Shown here: positions 25,122 to 36,901 of the stretch, one piece after another | Layout: the number at the start of each line of letters is the position of its first letter | Numbering within the stretch: the stretch's first letter is position 1 | Source of the DNA: Lepidodermella squamata | Lineage: Eukaryota > Gastrotricha | DNA: 64,000 bases | NCBI GenBank assembly: GCA_047495785.1 | Contig: JBLDXI010000009.1 | Location: 1,116,001-1,180,000 of the forward strand | Direction of reading: 5' to 3' | Notes under the pieces: model-generated | What the model was told of the DNA's origin: nothing | What the model saw: the letters and a program-made list of their open reading frames with translations, nothing else | Databases searched by the model: none | Made by a program: the position numbers and the translations under genes

Positions 25122-26495
25122 ATGAGCGCGAGCAATAAGCGGAGAGTTCAATTTGCTGAGCCTGAGAAGGTGAGGTGTCGGCTTTGCTAACTACTTGCAA
25201 CAAGCTAACTTTTCAACCTCAATGTATTAGCCCGAAACTTCTGCGAAAAAGGTTCGACAAGCTAAGCCGGCTCCTCCTCCTGAAGATAAGGATAAATCTA
25301 AGCGAGATGAGTTGGATTACAACGAAGATCTCGGAGAATCTGGCTCTGAAGGAGAAGGAGAAGGAGAAGGTGCTGGAAACGTTATGAACATTGACAACTT
25401 GGATTTGGGAGGTAAATCAACGATTACTGGACATGAAATATAGCCTATGAGTATTTTCTTCAGTTGAGGCAAAAACTGTGGAATATGACGAGGAAGTAAA
25501 GATAACACCTTTCAACTTGGACGAAGAAATGGAAGAAGGGCATTTTGATGGCGATGGAACTTTCGTGTTTGATAAAAAGGTTAGTTCTGCAAAGACTATT
25601 CGGTGTATTATTTCCGATTCTGTGATATAGTCAAAAGTGAAAGACAGCTGGCTAGATGAGTTCGATTTTAACGATGTGCGGCAATTGGAATCAGCTAGAC
25701 TCGCCGAAGAGAAGCGGCAAAGTAGCAAAGTCGAAAATGAGCAGGAAATGAAGGATGAATCTTTAACTAATCACCAAATATACGAACAGGTACGATCGAA
25801 CATGTTTTATGATGTTGGGTAACTTTCATTTTTATTATAGATTGTGCCCATATTGCACGCTGGTGAGAGCGTGCTCAAGGCTGTTCGGCGTCTGGGAAAT
25901 GCAACTAAAGCACTCAGCGCTAGTGAAAGATTGAAGCTGAAAAAACAAGCTGCGAAGCAAAACGGTGCTCCAATGCAAACTAGCGCTGAAAATACTGAAT
26001 TTCAGAAGAAACAGCTCTTGCGCCTAACAGAGCTTGCCGATTTGCTGATTCGCCGGGGTTTAATGAATGCGTATGAGGAGACTTACGAGAGCCTTTCGTA
26101 TCAAATTAAGCTGAAAACCTCCGAGCCTGTCAATGCAGTGAAGTCTGCGCCTGCCGGAGATATGTTTGCGGATGACTTCAACGAATCAGAAACAACCTCA
26201 AAACAAGCAGCAAAATCAGAATCATCCAATGTAAAATCTGACGAGGACGATGTCAAGTAAGAAGCACAATAAAATCTGAAAATTTATTCAAATAATTTTT
26301 TCCAGGTGGGAATACAAATTATCATCAGGTGATGACAGCGCTATTCATGGTCCTGTATTAACATCCGCGCTGATGGATATGATCAGTGAAGCTGAAAAAG
26401 ATGGGAAACAATCGTCTTTCTACGTTCGCCGGCACGGAACATCCGGCCAATTCTACAGTTCTAGCCGAGTCGATTTTTCGTTGTATATTGACTAA
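25122..26495 (+). CDS. CD2BP2: CD2BP2/LIN1-type GYF-domain splicing factor
   Basis: The exons begin at 25122 (MSASNKRRVQFAEPEK) and run through five short introns to a TAA at 26493-26495. The N-terminal half is acidic, with an SGSEGEGEGEGEG run and then the conserved EEGHFDGDGTFVF and KDSWLDEFD segments. A helical Leu/Lys-rich middle follows (LRLTELADLLIRRGLMNAYEETYE). The C-terminal GYF domain opens with WEYK, then GP (aligned to the GPF position), and ends with GQFYSSSRVDFSLYID. CD2BP2 is the U5 snRNP 52K protein and is orthologous to yeast Lin1/Snu40; its GYF domain binds proline-rich spliceosomal partners. The order of acidic region, helical middle and terminal GYF is diagnostic. Derlin-2 starts 122 nt downstream on the same strand. 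Confidence 0.93.
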
Positions 26496-26617
26496 TCAAG
26501 TGATACCTACCTGAGCTTTTTGTACGAAAAATGGTTATCGCCCAAGCTGTCAATTGCATTTTTTTACCACCCTTTTAACTAGATAGATTTGATCAATAAT
26601 TTTAATTTACGTCAACC

Positions 26618-27685
26618 ATGGCTGTAAATGTGTTTCAACAAGTAAATGAATTTCTTTCCTCGCATCAACATGCGTTACCTAACTGAATTTTCCAGGAATA
26701 CATGTCGATTCCTCCGGTTACTCGTGCTTACACAACCGCCTGTGTGATCACAACTATTGCTGTGGTAAATTGAAATGACGGTCTCCAGCCGAATGCGTTC
26801 CTAATTTTGAACATATCGTTTCAGCAACTCGACCTGATGACACCATTCCAGTTGTATTTCAATCCGGATTTAGTTTTTCGAAAGTACCAGGTTGGCAATC
26901 TTTCAAATCCTTATAAACTTACTAAATCTTGCTTTGTTAGTTTTGGCGGATGATTTCATCATTCCTGTTCTTCGGAACCTTCGGATTCAATTTTCTATTC
27001 AATATAATATTTACGTATCGTTACTGCCGAATGTTGGAGGAAGGTTCGTTCCGAGGCCGCGCAGCAGATTTCGTATACATGTTCATTTTCGGTGGAGCGA
27101 TTATGATTGTAAGTTCAGTTTCTATAATTGAAAAAATATTGCTAAAATCCGGTTTTCCAGCTCACCGCTAGTTTTGTGAGCCTTGTTTTTCTTGGGCAGG
27201 CGTTTACGATAATGCTAGTCTACGTTTGGTCGCGAAGAAATCCATACGTTCGCATGAATTTTTTCGGCTTGCTGAACTTTCAAGCGCCCTACTTGCCATG
27301 GGTTCTGCTGATTTTCTCTCTCCTGCTTGGCAATCCTATAGTCGTAGATGTCATGGGAATCGTCGTTGGGCACATATATTTTTGTAAGCCAGTCGATGAT
27401 CATCAACTTCAAGATAACGCTTGAATTTTTCAGACTTGGAAGATGTGTTACCTCAGCAAATTAATGGTACTCATATTCTTAAAACGCCCAAGTTTTTGTA
27501 AGTTGAAAACACCTGATTATAATAACTTTTAACCGTTGATTATTGATTTCAGGACCTGGCTTTGCGACAGGCGAGAAGCTCAAGAAGCTGCTTATAACCC
27601 ACTGCCCGAGGCTCAAAATGCTGACGAAGACCAAGCTGCTCAAGGACCCCCCAGACCCGGTGGTTTTGACTGGGGCAATCGCTAG
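26618..27685 (+). CDS. DERL2: Derlin-2-like ERAD rhomboid pseudoprotease
   Basis: Exon 1 is only MAVNVFQQ (ending at 26640). Later exons continue with [19 protein letters not shown] and end at the TAG at 27683-27685. The product has about 248 residues. Derlin hallmarks: the FWR motif in the first loop, [36 protein letters not shown], the [17 protein letters not shown] segment, and a cytosolic tail ending [12 protein letters not shown], similar to the p97-binding tail of Derlin-2. Derlins are catalytically dead rhomboids that thin the ER membrane and channel misfolded proteins to p97. The internal sequence is closer to DERL2/DERL3 than to DERL1. An acceptor-like TTTTAACTAG (AG at 26581-26582) lies just upstream of the start. 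Confidence 0.95.
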
Positions 27686-28058
27686 CCGCCGAAAAACGTT
27701 GCCATCTGATCGTTCCAGTGGAAGTTTGAGGGAACCCGAATACCCAAATAGTCCATTGCAAGCGCATTGTGAATATATCATCATTTAATACTACCGTTAA
27801 CTTCTTGTATAATGTTATTCTTGATGAAAATTTGACCGCCTCGTGGCATCTCAGATTTTGTTCTGTGCATTTGAAGCACCATTTGACGACTCGGTCATTA
27901 TTGTGCTGACTGTTTTCTGACGAAAGCTACACATTAATCGATGCAATTGCTGATCGAGCAATATTTGTTTTATTGTTTGGATTTCTCGGAGAGAAAAAGT
28001 ATATTATTGGAATAAAGATGCCTGTTGAAATGCGGGATTTGTTGAAAGAACTTCCATT
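27686..28058. other. Convergent gap between DERL2 and receptor A
   Basis: No gene seen. A + strand AATAAA at about 28011-28016 is a candidate DERL2 poly(A) signal; it lies about 45 nt from the stop of the convergent receptor gene, so the two 3' UTRs may nearly meet or overlap. Confidence 0.45.
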
Positions 28059-29395
28059 TCACGGACTTTTTTGATCAGGTAACATGCTGTTGTCGTTGAT
28101 CGATGGGTTATTGTTGTTGCAATTCGCGGTTGTATCATTAACGTTGATGGTACTGTCTTTGTTGCTCCGCACTGGCGCCTGTTTCTTCCACACGAGTTTT
28201 GAAAGCAGAACCTGCCGAAATTTTTCACTCAGTGATAGGTAAACTATCGTATTCGCTGAATACTCGATAAGAAACATCAGGAATGTCCATCGGCCAAAAG
28301 ATTTTAGGACAGACATCTTGACCAAATTTATCCTGCTCCAAAATATCACCTCGGTTACTGCAATTTCACATTATTTCTATGGTTATAATGCGGGGGTGAT
28401 GAAAAGCTCTACCTGGGTTGAATAGCGTGCAATACATCTCGCAAATGAGAGCGACAGCAGTTGCTATAACCAAAGCAGTTGTCAATGATTTGTGCTGGGC
28501 TTGCCGAGTTCTCACCCTGGCTCGTATTGCGGTAAGGGACGCGCGACCAGGACTCAGCATAATGCGAATCGGTCTGGGGCTAGCGCGATTCTTAGCGTAG
28601 GAGGCCACAGCAGAGGATGAGCGATAAGCGATTACTATCAGTAATACGTTGAAAACGGTCAAGGATGTGACAGATCCTAAAAACAGCTCGGTCGTGGTAA
28701 AAGCCGAAAAATAGCACACAGCCTTACCAATATTTAGGACGACGAAGCGGATGAAAGAATAAATGAAAAACCAATAGTCTTTGCTCATCCCCCACCTGTA
28801 CCACAAACAAGTAGGGGTTTTCACCTCCAGGACGAGCATTCGAGGCAAATTCAGAATTGTGAAGCAAAGGATAATTACGCAGCACAATTTAACCGCTCTC
28901 CGTTTTCCCGATACACTGTTTAGCTGGTTGATTGTTTTCGAATTTCTGACGTACCAATATCGTTGGATTGTATTGGTTATTGTCAACGCTAGCGAAATAG
29001 TGGTACCAAGGCTATATGAAGGCCTAAATTATTAATTATTAGATCAGGATTGAATCCTGAGCGAGCCCATCTTCTTACCATAATACGTTGGCAATTAAGA
29101 AAGTGCCGATTGGATTGTGACTGAAATGCCATAAAGCGATCATGTAACAACTTTGGCTCGTTAATGCGATGGCTTGTGCCATACTGACGAAGGCCAGGTA
29201 TGTGTAAGTTGGCGCTACAAGCCTTCGGTCTCTGGCTGCAAGAAAGTTGAGCGTGTTCGCGAAAGCGCCGATTATGCAAAGAATCGGTAGTACATAGCCG
29301 AACAAAACTGGTTGAATTTGATCTGAGTCGGTTCGAAGGTGCATACACAAGTTGGAAGAGCTGGAAATTCCACTTGTTTTATTCCCCTTGCCCAT
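28059..29395 (-). CDS. Orphan rhodopsin-type 7TM receptor, array copy A
   Basis: The exons carry all seven membrane spans. The N-terminus has LCMHL before TM1 (VLFGYVLPILCIIGAFAN). An intron falls inside LW|P at TM3 (29078-29024). The DRY position reads IQR, ECL2 contains CLWYRWG, and a second intron lies at NIG|SVTS in TM5. TM6 carries LICEMYCTLFNP, and TM7 is LIEYSANTIVYLSLSEKFR, with N-x-x-x-Y replacing NPxxY. A Ser/Asn-rich cytosolic tail follows. The start at 29395 is the Met nearest TM1 that leaves a polar N-terminus; an in-frame Met at 29470 is possible. The family is class A in outline, with features suggesting peptide reception, but no ligand can be assigned. This is the 3'-most member of the array. 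Confidence 0.85.
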
Positions 29396-30381
29396 ATTTA
29401 CCTGTTTCTGTTGTTTAAAATAATGAGAGTACGACTGAAAGCGGAAAAGCGGATGAGGTGGTAACCTCAAGTTCGCAATTCATATTTCGGCTGATGCTAA
29501 TACCCAGAAGCCTCCGTCTGTTTTGCGAAATACATCCACCTACAAATCGAACCAGAAGACTTTATTGACCAAGTTCAACCGGTGGATCAAGAAAAGATAT
29601 GCCAAGAAAGTTCAATCATGGATTTATTGATCCGTTGCGTTTTTAGGTTTGTGCTTTCTACGTTCCTTATTTTTATCCAACTTGTTCGGGCGGCTCCTGT
29701 TCATACGGCACATCCCTAAAATCCGCGCCCGCTGTCCGAAACCATATCTGAGGCGTTCCACTTATAATTACGAGTCCATGAAATAAAATCGACAGAGCAG
29801 GAAAGCATCTGGGATCAGTAAACAGGATTTATCGTATGTAATACAAATGAAGACCTTTGGAGTTCCAAATAAAAACTAAAACTGACTTGATTTTTAGGCA
29901 AAGCAAAGCAAATAAAAACTGGAACATAAATACTTTTGATATTTACAGGTATATAGACAAATTATTGAGGCATACTATAACATATACCATAAACGTTATA
30001 GTTATGCGTTAGTCGTCGGGGATCGGAGACAGTTTTAGATTTGGACTTTCACTGATTTCACTAACCAAACATACAACATCTTTGGAGGTTCGAAACCAAA
30101 CCACTACCAGTAGTTGCTTTGGACGTGTTCGAGTGACAGCTCACAGCAAGCCAACGGCAAGGAAAATGAACCTCTTCCCATTTGCGACAATCCCCTAATT
30201 CATCGAAACATTATTTTGTAGAAATCCTTCACCGAAATATAGCAAATGGTAAGCAAATGGTAAGCTTTCACGGTAACCTTTTATTTCTCAGTACTGCCAT
30301 GTTTACAATATGAGATTTAAGTTCAATCATGCAGAACAGCGTCGAAATAGAAATCAAAAAACATCTCTTACTTGGTAAATA
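29396..30381. other. Intergenic within the receptor array
   Basis: No exon recognised between receptors B and A. A short direct repeat AGCAAATGGTA x2 lies near 30240-30262. This gap should hold the receptor A promoter. Confidence 0.4.
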
Positions 30382-31639
30382 TTAAACCAACGACGAACAC
30401 GGCTGTTGAAAGGCGACAAGCGATTTGCGTTTGGACTTGTCTCTTCTTGATTGCCTTTCCGGTAACTTGTTAATAAGACCTAACCTCTCGCCAGCTATTC
30501 GTTGAAACTTCCTGCCCAAAGTCAGATAAGCAACACAGCTTCCACAATATTCGATCAAAAGAGCTACGTAGGTGAATCGATTGAATTGCCTGATTGACGG
30601 AATGTCAAGCAAGTTCAAGTGCTTCCAGAAAAGCAATTCGGCTATCGGCTTGAATAAGACGGCGTAAGCTTCGCAAAAAATTACGATAATAGAAACAAGG
30701 ATCAAAGCATATGTCAGTGACTTGTGCTGAGCCACTCGGCTATGACCAGCTTTAACAGTTTTCGATTTGGCTGATGGCAGCAACACCTTGCTTTCACCGC
30801 CATGGTTGGGCTTTTTTCTGCAAGCCTCCGCAATTAGCAATATCACGAATATTAGGAGGAGAATTATCGAACCTTAGAGAGAATTAAAAAAATGAGCTCG
30901 AGCGCAAGAAAAATAATTTACCAAGATTAAGGAGACATAATCGGCAAATCGTATAAACTTTGTACCAGAAATCGGAGTATATTCCCCAGCGATACCAAAT
31001 ACAAGTTGGCTGGTCCTCACGAACCAACATTACCAAAGTTCTCGGCAAGTTGAGCATAAGCGATATAAAACTGACGCGTAAAGCCATCGCCGCTGCTTTT
31101 TGATTTGGTTTAAGGCTGTTGGCTTGGCTCGGTGGAATCGGCCCTCCTCTTATGTAACAGAAACGATGAATCGCAGTAGTAACTGCTAGGGCCAACGCCA
31201 GAGTAGTCGAACTGTTGTACAGAGGCCTGTCGAAAAGCATTGTTTCATGAGCAGGTAATTTGAACTTTGAAAGTTACTCGTACCATAGGAAGTAAGCTAT
31301 TGTGTAGTTAGCTAAGACGTTCTTCTTGAAGTAGACTAGCAGCGTCAGATATACGCTCTGCGAAGCAAGTGCCGTAGCTTGACAAAACGATACGAAGGCT
31401 ATGTAAGTGTAGGTTGGCGTTGTCAATCGGCGGTCAGATGATGTAATGAATGCCAAAACACAAATAGAGCAACCGATGAGGCCAGCTATTGGAATTACAA
31501 TTCCAAACAAGGCAGCATGCAAATTGTCTTCGTTTTTGCTGAAGTCAAGTTGCATGCATAAGTAGGAAATTTCTGTTGTTTTCCGCGTTTCCATCATGGT
31601 GGCTGCAGTAGTAGTAGCAGTAAAGTTCGCATCGCTCAT
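30382..31639 (-). CDS. Orphan rhodopsin-type 7TM receptor, array copy B
   Basis: The gene has the same plan as copy A. The N-terminus carries N-glycosylation-like NFT and then YLCMQL before TM1. An intron sits at the same LW|P site (donor near 31275), with the next exon starting PLYNSSTTLALALAV. The DRY position reads IHR. ECL2 has CIWYRWG. An intron in TM5 follows LLNLG. TM6 is FCEAYAVLFKPIAELLFW, and TM7 is LIEYCGSCVAYLTLGRKFQR. The TM7 Asn of the other copies is Ser here. Sharing the LW|P intron and IxR motif with copy A indicates the two are sister duplicates. Ligand unknown. Confidence 0.84.
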
Positions 31640-32115
31640 TTTTTCAAAGGTACTACGGCAAATTTATGAAGAAATAGATACAGGAAGCTATTTATGTACA
31701 TGTTTCCGGCGTTTTCAAAAGCCTTACGGCCACATCAATTGTATGGTGCTATGAATAATAATTCAGTGCAAATGTGACTACCTTCTACTTTCCTTATTTT
31801 AATTTGGAATATGCGGCAGTACAAGACAAAAATTATAGTTTCGGACCATTGAAAAATCCTTCTGTCAATCTATCGCTTGACCGTCAAATAATGATGAGAG
31901 ATGAATAGCAGCGCCGCATTGTCATCGCGTTTCGCGAGCAAAAAAAAAATCGAAGACGTCCCATTTATCGCAACCGCACGAACGCATATCCAGAACTCAC
32001 TGGGCCGTGGTAAAATTATTCACCAGGCTTCGATCGCTTTCCGCGCATACTATGATACTTCATTTGCATAATTTCCGCAAACATTTTATTTGCCATTCCT
32101 TTCCGTGACAATTCC
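31640..32115. other. Intergenic within the receptor array
   Basis: No exon recognised; the stretch should hold the receptor B promoter and receptor C is downstream to the right. Confidence 0.4.
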
Positions 32116-33446
32116 TCATTCAATGTAATCTAGTTTCTCGATGTCATCAGGATGCGATTTGCGATGAAACACTTGCGATGCAGAAGTAGCGCTCGCCCAT
32201 TCACTTTGCGTGCTGACAATAGGGAACAGTTTTGAAATTAAAATTCTTCGGAAGTTTCTATCAGTTGAAGTATAAATGAAGAAGTTTCCTGAATACTGTA
32301 ACCACAGAAATATCATGGTCACAAAACGAGTTGCTCTTCTAGCCTTGCGATCTAACAGCTCGAATTTGTTCCAGAACAGGGATTCAGTTAATGGGTTGAA
32401 CAGTGCACCAGGCAGTTCGCCTCCGATAGTGAGAAACGTATTCATAACCAAAGTCAACGTTACAGCATGCTGTTCTCGGTAGTAGTGATTTGGTGATACA
32501 ACACTAGACTTTCGTTTGAACCGTCTATTTTTTGAAATTTTCTTGCTCTTGTAGACGGCATAAAGAAGAAGGAAGTTGCAAATCATCAACACCAAGATAG
32601 GTCCTTAAACATGCAGAACATTTTCTTACTATACTTGGATTTTGTAATAAATCAAGGAACCTACCAAGGTTGAATAGGAAGAATCGTACAACCATGTATA
32701 CCTGAAACCATTGATCTTTTTTGTCCCATCGGTTGGCCAGGCACATGGAGCGCCGCCCGGGCAGAAAGGCTATCATACGAGGTAAGTTGAAGCAGGTTAC
32801 AATGAAGCAGGCCAATGAGCTAAAGAGTCGCGCTCGTGCCCGAAGAACTTTGGACTCGCATTTTATTCTCAGGCCTTTCACGTATAGAAGTCTGCAAAGT
32901 AAGGTGTTCAAATATTATTGAAAGTGGATGCACATTGCGCCAAAAAGTCCGGCCCTTTCCCGTTAATCGTATGTCATTTGAAACAACTTTTCCAACAAAA
33001 TTCGATATGAGTAGCAGGGGACTTTTTTGCGAAGTTTAATTAGCCTGTACAAGTTACCTTTCGATGGAATAAAACACGTTGAATGTTAAATTCACGGTGG
33101 AGGACCAATTCAGTGCGGGCCAGATGCCATAAGCCAGAACTTTTCTAGCAGTATCATCGATTGGGAAATGTAATATAACGACAACATAGGCGCTGTGCGA
33201 TAAAGAGGCGATCAACTGAAAGAAGGCTGTGAATGACAAATAGGTGTAAACCGGCGAAAGGAATGCATCATCGGCCAGCACGATGAGGTTTATCAGATTT
33301 CCCAAGCCACCAAACAAGCTCAATGTTGGCAATACGTATCCGAAAAAGATGACATGTGCTGTGCTATCATCGGGCGAAAATCCTGGGCAGTAAGTACCGC
33401 GTGTCACCGGATCCACAGTAACATTTGTCGACGGTACCTTACTCAT
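32116..33446 (-). CDS. Orphan rhodopsin-type 7TM receptor, array copy C
   Basis: N-terminus MSKVPSTNVTVDPVTRG then YCPGF before TM1 (VIFFGYVLPTLSLFGGLGN). TM3 contains GIWPALNW. An intron lies directly after the DRY-equivalent IER (acceptor near 32893), with the next exon starting LLYVKGLR. ECL2 reads MCLANRWDKKDQW, a variant of the Cys-x-x-x-R-W signature. An intron after LFNLG precedes TM5. TM6 is the most divergent of the array (GGELPGALFNPLTESLFW). TM7 is WLQYSGNFFIYTSTDRNFRR, with Gln in place of the Glu conserved in the others. The IER intron is shared with copy D. Ligand unknown. Confidence 0.84.
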
Positions 33447-34279
33447 TGAATTGCTATTGATGGATAAGAAGCTCTCGGTACAATATAATCACGAAGAACC
33501 ATCGCTGTTAAGTGAAATGGACGAAAGCGTAGTAAATAAATATCCAAGAATATACTATTTTCAATTGCGCCAACAGCAATTAAACGATTTCCAAAGCGAT
33601 ATATTGACGGCGTTAGGATAAATAACGATTAGGTAATACGATAATATAATATTGCAGCGCAAATATTGTTTTGATCCCCAAAACAAACGTGGAATAATAC
33701 GATTCGGAAAAACGAAGCCAATTCGTAAGAGAAATAAAAAGTCGTAAAATCGATCGAATTTCGTAAAGCTCTCGATGCAGTTTCGTGATGATCGTGTATA
33801 GCTAGTCAATAACCTCCGCTGTTATGACAGAGCTTACGCAATGCCGGCTTCTTATTTTCATAATCCTAGTTTTAGCTGATTGATGCTCTGCCGTTGGAGG
33901 GCAAAAAATGCCATTTTCATCCCGTACATTTTGAAACCAGGAAACCTGTCTGTTATCGAGGAATTAGGATTTATCGGGGCTCAAATTTTGGAAACATTAA
34001 CCAATTAGCATACCATATCAATTAACAGGGATTTGCGATGAGATTTGTGAACTCATCAGGTCCTGAAGATATTCGCAAAAAAATAAAGCTATGAAATTAT
34101 CATTTTTTGTGGACCACAGTCATGCCAAAGTCTCGTGTCCAGCTGTCTCAGATTTCACTGAGCTGTCCGTAGAATGTCTCGTTCAACGATCCATGAATTC
34201 AGTTCACGACTAGGACTTGCTCAGAATTTCTTATACTTAAAAATTTAATAAAACCCAAAAAAGAAGGTTATACCTGTGT
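33447..34279. other. Intergenic within the receptor array
   Basis: About 830 bp without a recognised exon between receptors D and C; it should contain the receptor C promoter and receptor D 3' UTR. Confidence 0.4.
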
Positions 34280-35562
34280 TTAATTTTTTTCAGACGCCGT
34301 CAATGATAATTCTTTGCTAACATTAGTACCCCATAATTTTTCGGCGAGCACTTTTCGAAATTTGTTATTCATCACAAAATAAATGATAAAGTTGGAACTG
34401 AACTCGATGAATAAGACTAAGAATGTCATCATGCGTAGAGTTCGCATTGTACTTGCGCTGATGATTTTGAAACGGTGCCATAACAAAATTTCAGTGATGG
34501 GATTGAATAGGCAAACGTAAGTCTCGCAAAGTGTACCCATCAGCGTGGCGACAATAACCGATCGCGTTAGAGCAGCTTGTTGGCGCGATGGCGTGCTACC
34601 GGACTTTTTCAAAGCTGTTTTGTCACTACTACTGTCCGGCTGCAGTCGCGAAAGCAGGGCTAGGTGTCGCGCCGTAGCCATCCGCTTTTGAATGCTCGAT
34701 GATCGAACAACAAGGGCGACGAGGAGGAGATTAAAAGTGATCAGTACAACAAGAGCGCCCGAGTTGTAGATGACGAATCTTATAACCGAGTAGACGGCGA
34801 ACCAAGTGTCTGTCTTTATTCCCCATCTGTAAGCTTGACAGCCCGGTGAATCAGCAGGTACTTTCATCACAGCCATGCGCGGTAAGTTGAGTAGTGCAGT
34901 CGCGAGATATAGACCACCGCAAACTGCATGTGCCTTTCGTCTTGTCTTCACGTGATTAATGTAATTAATTTGCACATTATTCTTAATGAAAACATATCTG
35001 AAAATGAGTCATTTTTAACTGAACCAGTTCACTAGGTAAAAACTCACCTCTCGACGGTATACGTCACCATTAGGACGATTGAGCAAGTGCAAGCCCAGTT
35101 GTAAACTGGCCACAGGACGTAAGAATTTATCGCGGTGAAAACAGGATCGCCGTGGTAGTGCAATAAGCTAGACATGTATAAGCTCTGTGTGAATGAAGCG
35201 ATCAGCTGAGCTCCAGAAAGATATGCCAAATAGATATAGGTGGATGACGAGTGAAGTTTAGGATCCATGAGCACTGCCAAGTTCAACGCATTTGCAATAG
35301 CTCCGATAATGCAAAGAGAAGGTATCAAATAGCCGAAAAATATTCGTTCGAATTCGTCAGCTAGCTTCAACTCGATGCAGTATTGGCTAGGCTTGCTGCT
35401 GTTTACGAAAGCTGGTATCTCGTTCGTTAATGACGAATTCAATTGCGTTGGGATAGTTGCGGATGGGAAAACGAAACTAAGAATCGAAATGTTCATTCCT
35501 AAATAAAGCCGAATATTCATTTGCTCACTGCAAAATAGCGTCAAACGCAGTTTAGAGATCAA
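34280..35562 (-). CDS. Orphan rhodopsin-type 7TM receptor, array copy D
   Basis: Two exons only. Exon 1 ends at VER in TM3 and exon 2 starts YVFIKN and runs to the stop; the TM5 intron found in the other copies is absent, with NSGALVVLITFN continuous. The N-terminus has several N-glycosylation sequons, then YCIEL before TM1. TM3 contains YVLWPVYNWACTCS. ECL2 is CQAYRWG. TM6 is LCETYVCLFNPITEILLW, and TM7 is FIEFSSNFIIYFVMNNKFRK. The start at 35562 is the first Met in frame; 35520 would give a more signal-peptide-like N-terminus. Ligand unknown. Confidence 0.86.
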
Positions 35563-36116
35563 TATTATCGTTTTAATTAGAAAAAGAATAAAATTTGGCT
35601 CAGGTAGTCCCGCATAAGAGCTGTTTTTGTTTTTCCCTGAGAGCCTTTATCCTGAAGCTGCGCGAGATTTAAAAAGTGCTAGATTTTATAATCTTTGAAA
35701 GTGCCAAAAAATACGAAAATATGCGATTCGTACAAACTGATTCCTTATAAAACTACTAAAAAGGTTTCCCCGTGATTGATTTGCGCGTTAAAAATCGAAG
35801 TAGATATTCATCGATGAAGACCGATACTGCCAAAATTGATTATAGGAGCTCTCATTTCATGAAAATCAGAAGGAAGGCTCCGTAAGTTTGACGCTTTGTT
35901 AACGTTTAACCGATTGCCGACATGTCGCTAAAAAACTGTTTAAGCCCAACAGATATTTGGTCGATCCATAAATTTCTCCCTCATTTGGCTTTATGAGAAC
36001 ACCATTTTAATCAGCGATAAAAGCTGAAAAGTGCAAAAATAATTGAACAGAAAACAACTCAAGTTCGTCGTACGTCTACGGGGTGTGCTGCAGTGACGCC
36101 ATTCATTAAATAATTT
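35563..36116. other. Intergenic upstream of receptor D
   Basis: No exon recognised. The gap is expected to hold the receptor D promoter; it borders the receptor relic at 36117-36350. Confidence 0.4.
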
Positions 36117-36350
36117 TCACCCTATTTTATTGTTGAGTTTGGAAAATTCAACATTTCTAACGATTGAGACAGCAATCACCTTTTTAAGAAAAGTGGCAGA
36201 ATGTATAAGTCGCATGCCTGTATATATGGTGTGTATGGTGTATCGCTCGACTAGATAAAAAGCTATTGTCATACAAATTTTGGCTACTGAAATCGCGCTG
36301 CCTAGCCAGCCTAGCAATAAGGTAGAGATTAGGTTTTCAGCCATCTTCAA
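36117..36350 (-). pseudogene. Relic of a seventh receptor (TM3 region only)
   Basis: A minus-strand frame carries LLLGWLGSAISVAKICMTIA followed by FYLVERYTIH. The Trp lies exactly 21 residues before the Arg of VER, as in all six intact array members, and the hydrophobic spacing is that of TM3. No TM1-TM2 upstream and no TM4-TM7 downstream can be found in any frame, and the sequence after about 25 further residues loses similarity before a stop. It lies between receptors E and D. The likely explanation is a decayed tandem copy. An alternative is a chance hydrophobic frame, but the VER plus Trp spacing argues against that. Confidence 0.5.
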
Positions 36351-36901
36351 CTGCTCCGCTTAAGTTTGATGGGACCTATAGGTTAATTGCGAAACGTTCT
36401 ACATTTTGCTTTGGAGCTCTCATTATCGGCACGGTACTTTCTCTATAGTTGCCTAGATCAGCAAGGTGTTTGCGAAATGATAGCACATTTGTCGATAGAC
36501 TGATCGATCGATTTTCGTATTAACCCCGATACTCTGGCTAGTAATTACTTGATCGAGACGTCGAGCGGAGCTGTTGAGCGAGCTCAGGTATTAAGTATAA
36601 GGTGCTGTATATATGATGGGTAAAAGTGAATAATGCGCCGTGATTCTTTAATATCTATCGTATTACAGGTATTACGAGAAATGCTTCGAAAAGAGGTTTT
36701 GAAAATATTGAAGCTAAATTGCATGTTCAATAATGTTCAAAGCTCAGACAAAATTAAGTATAACGATAAGTCATACGCATAATATAGTGATCACATTATT
36801 GATAACTCTATCTAAAATAGAGTCTAATATTTGCCAACTTCCGACCAACATTGCTTCCTTGAATTTTCCACTCTTCTCCCCACCGAAGGAAGGCCTTGAT
36901 A

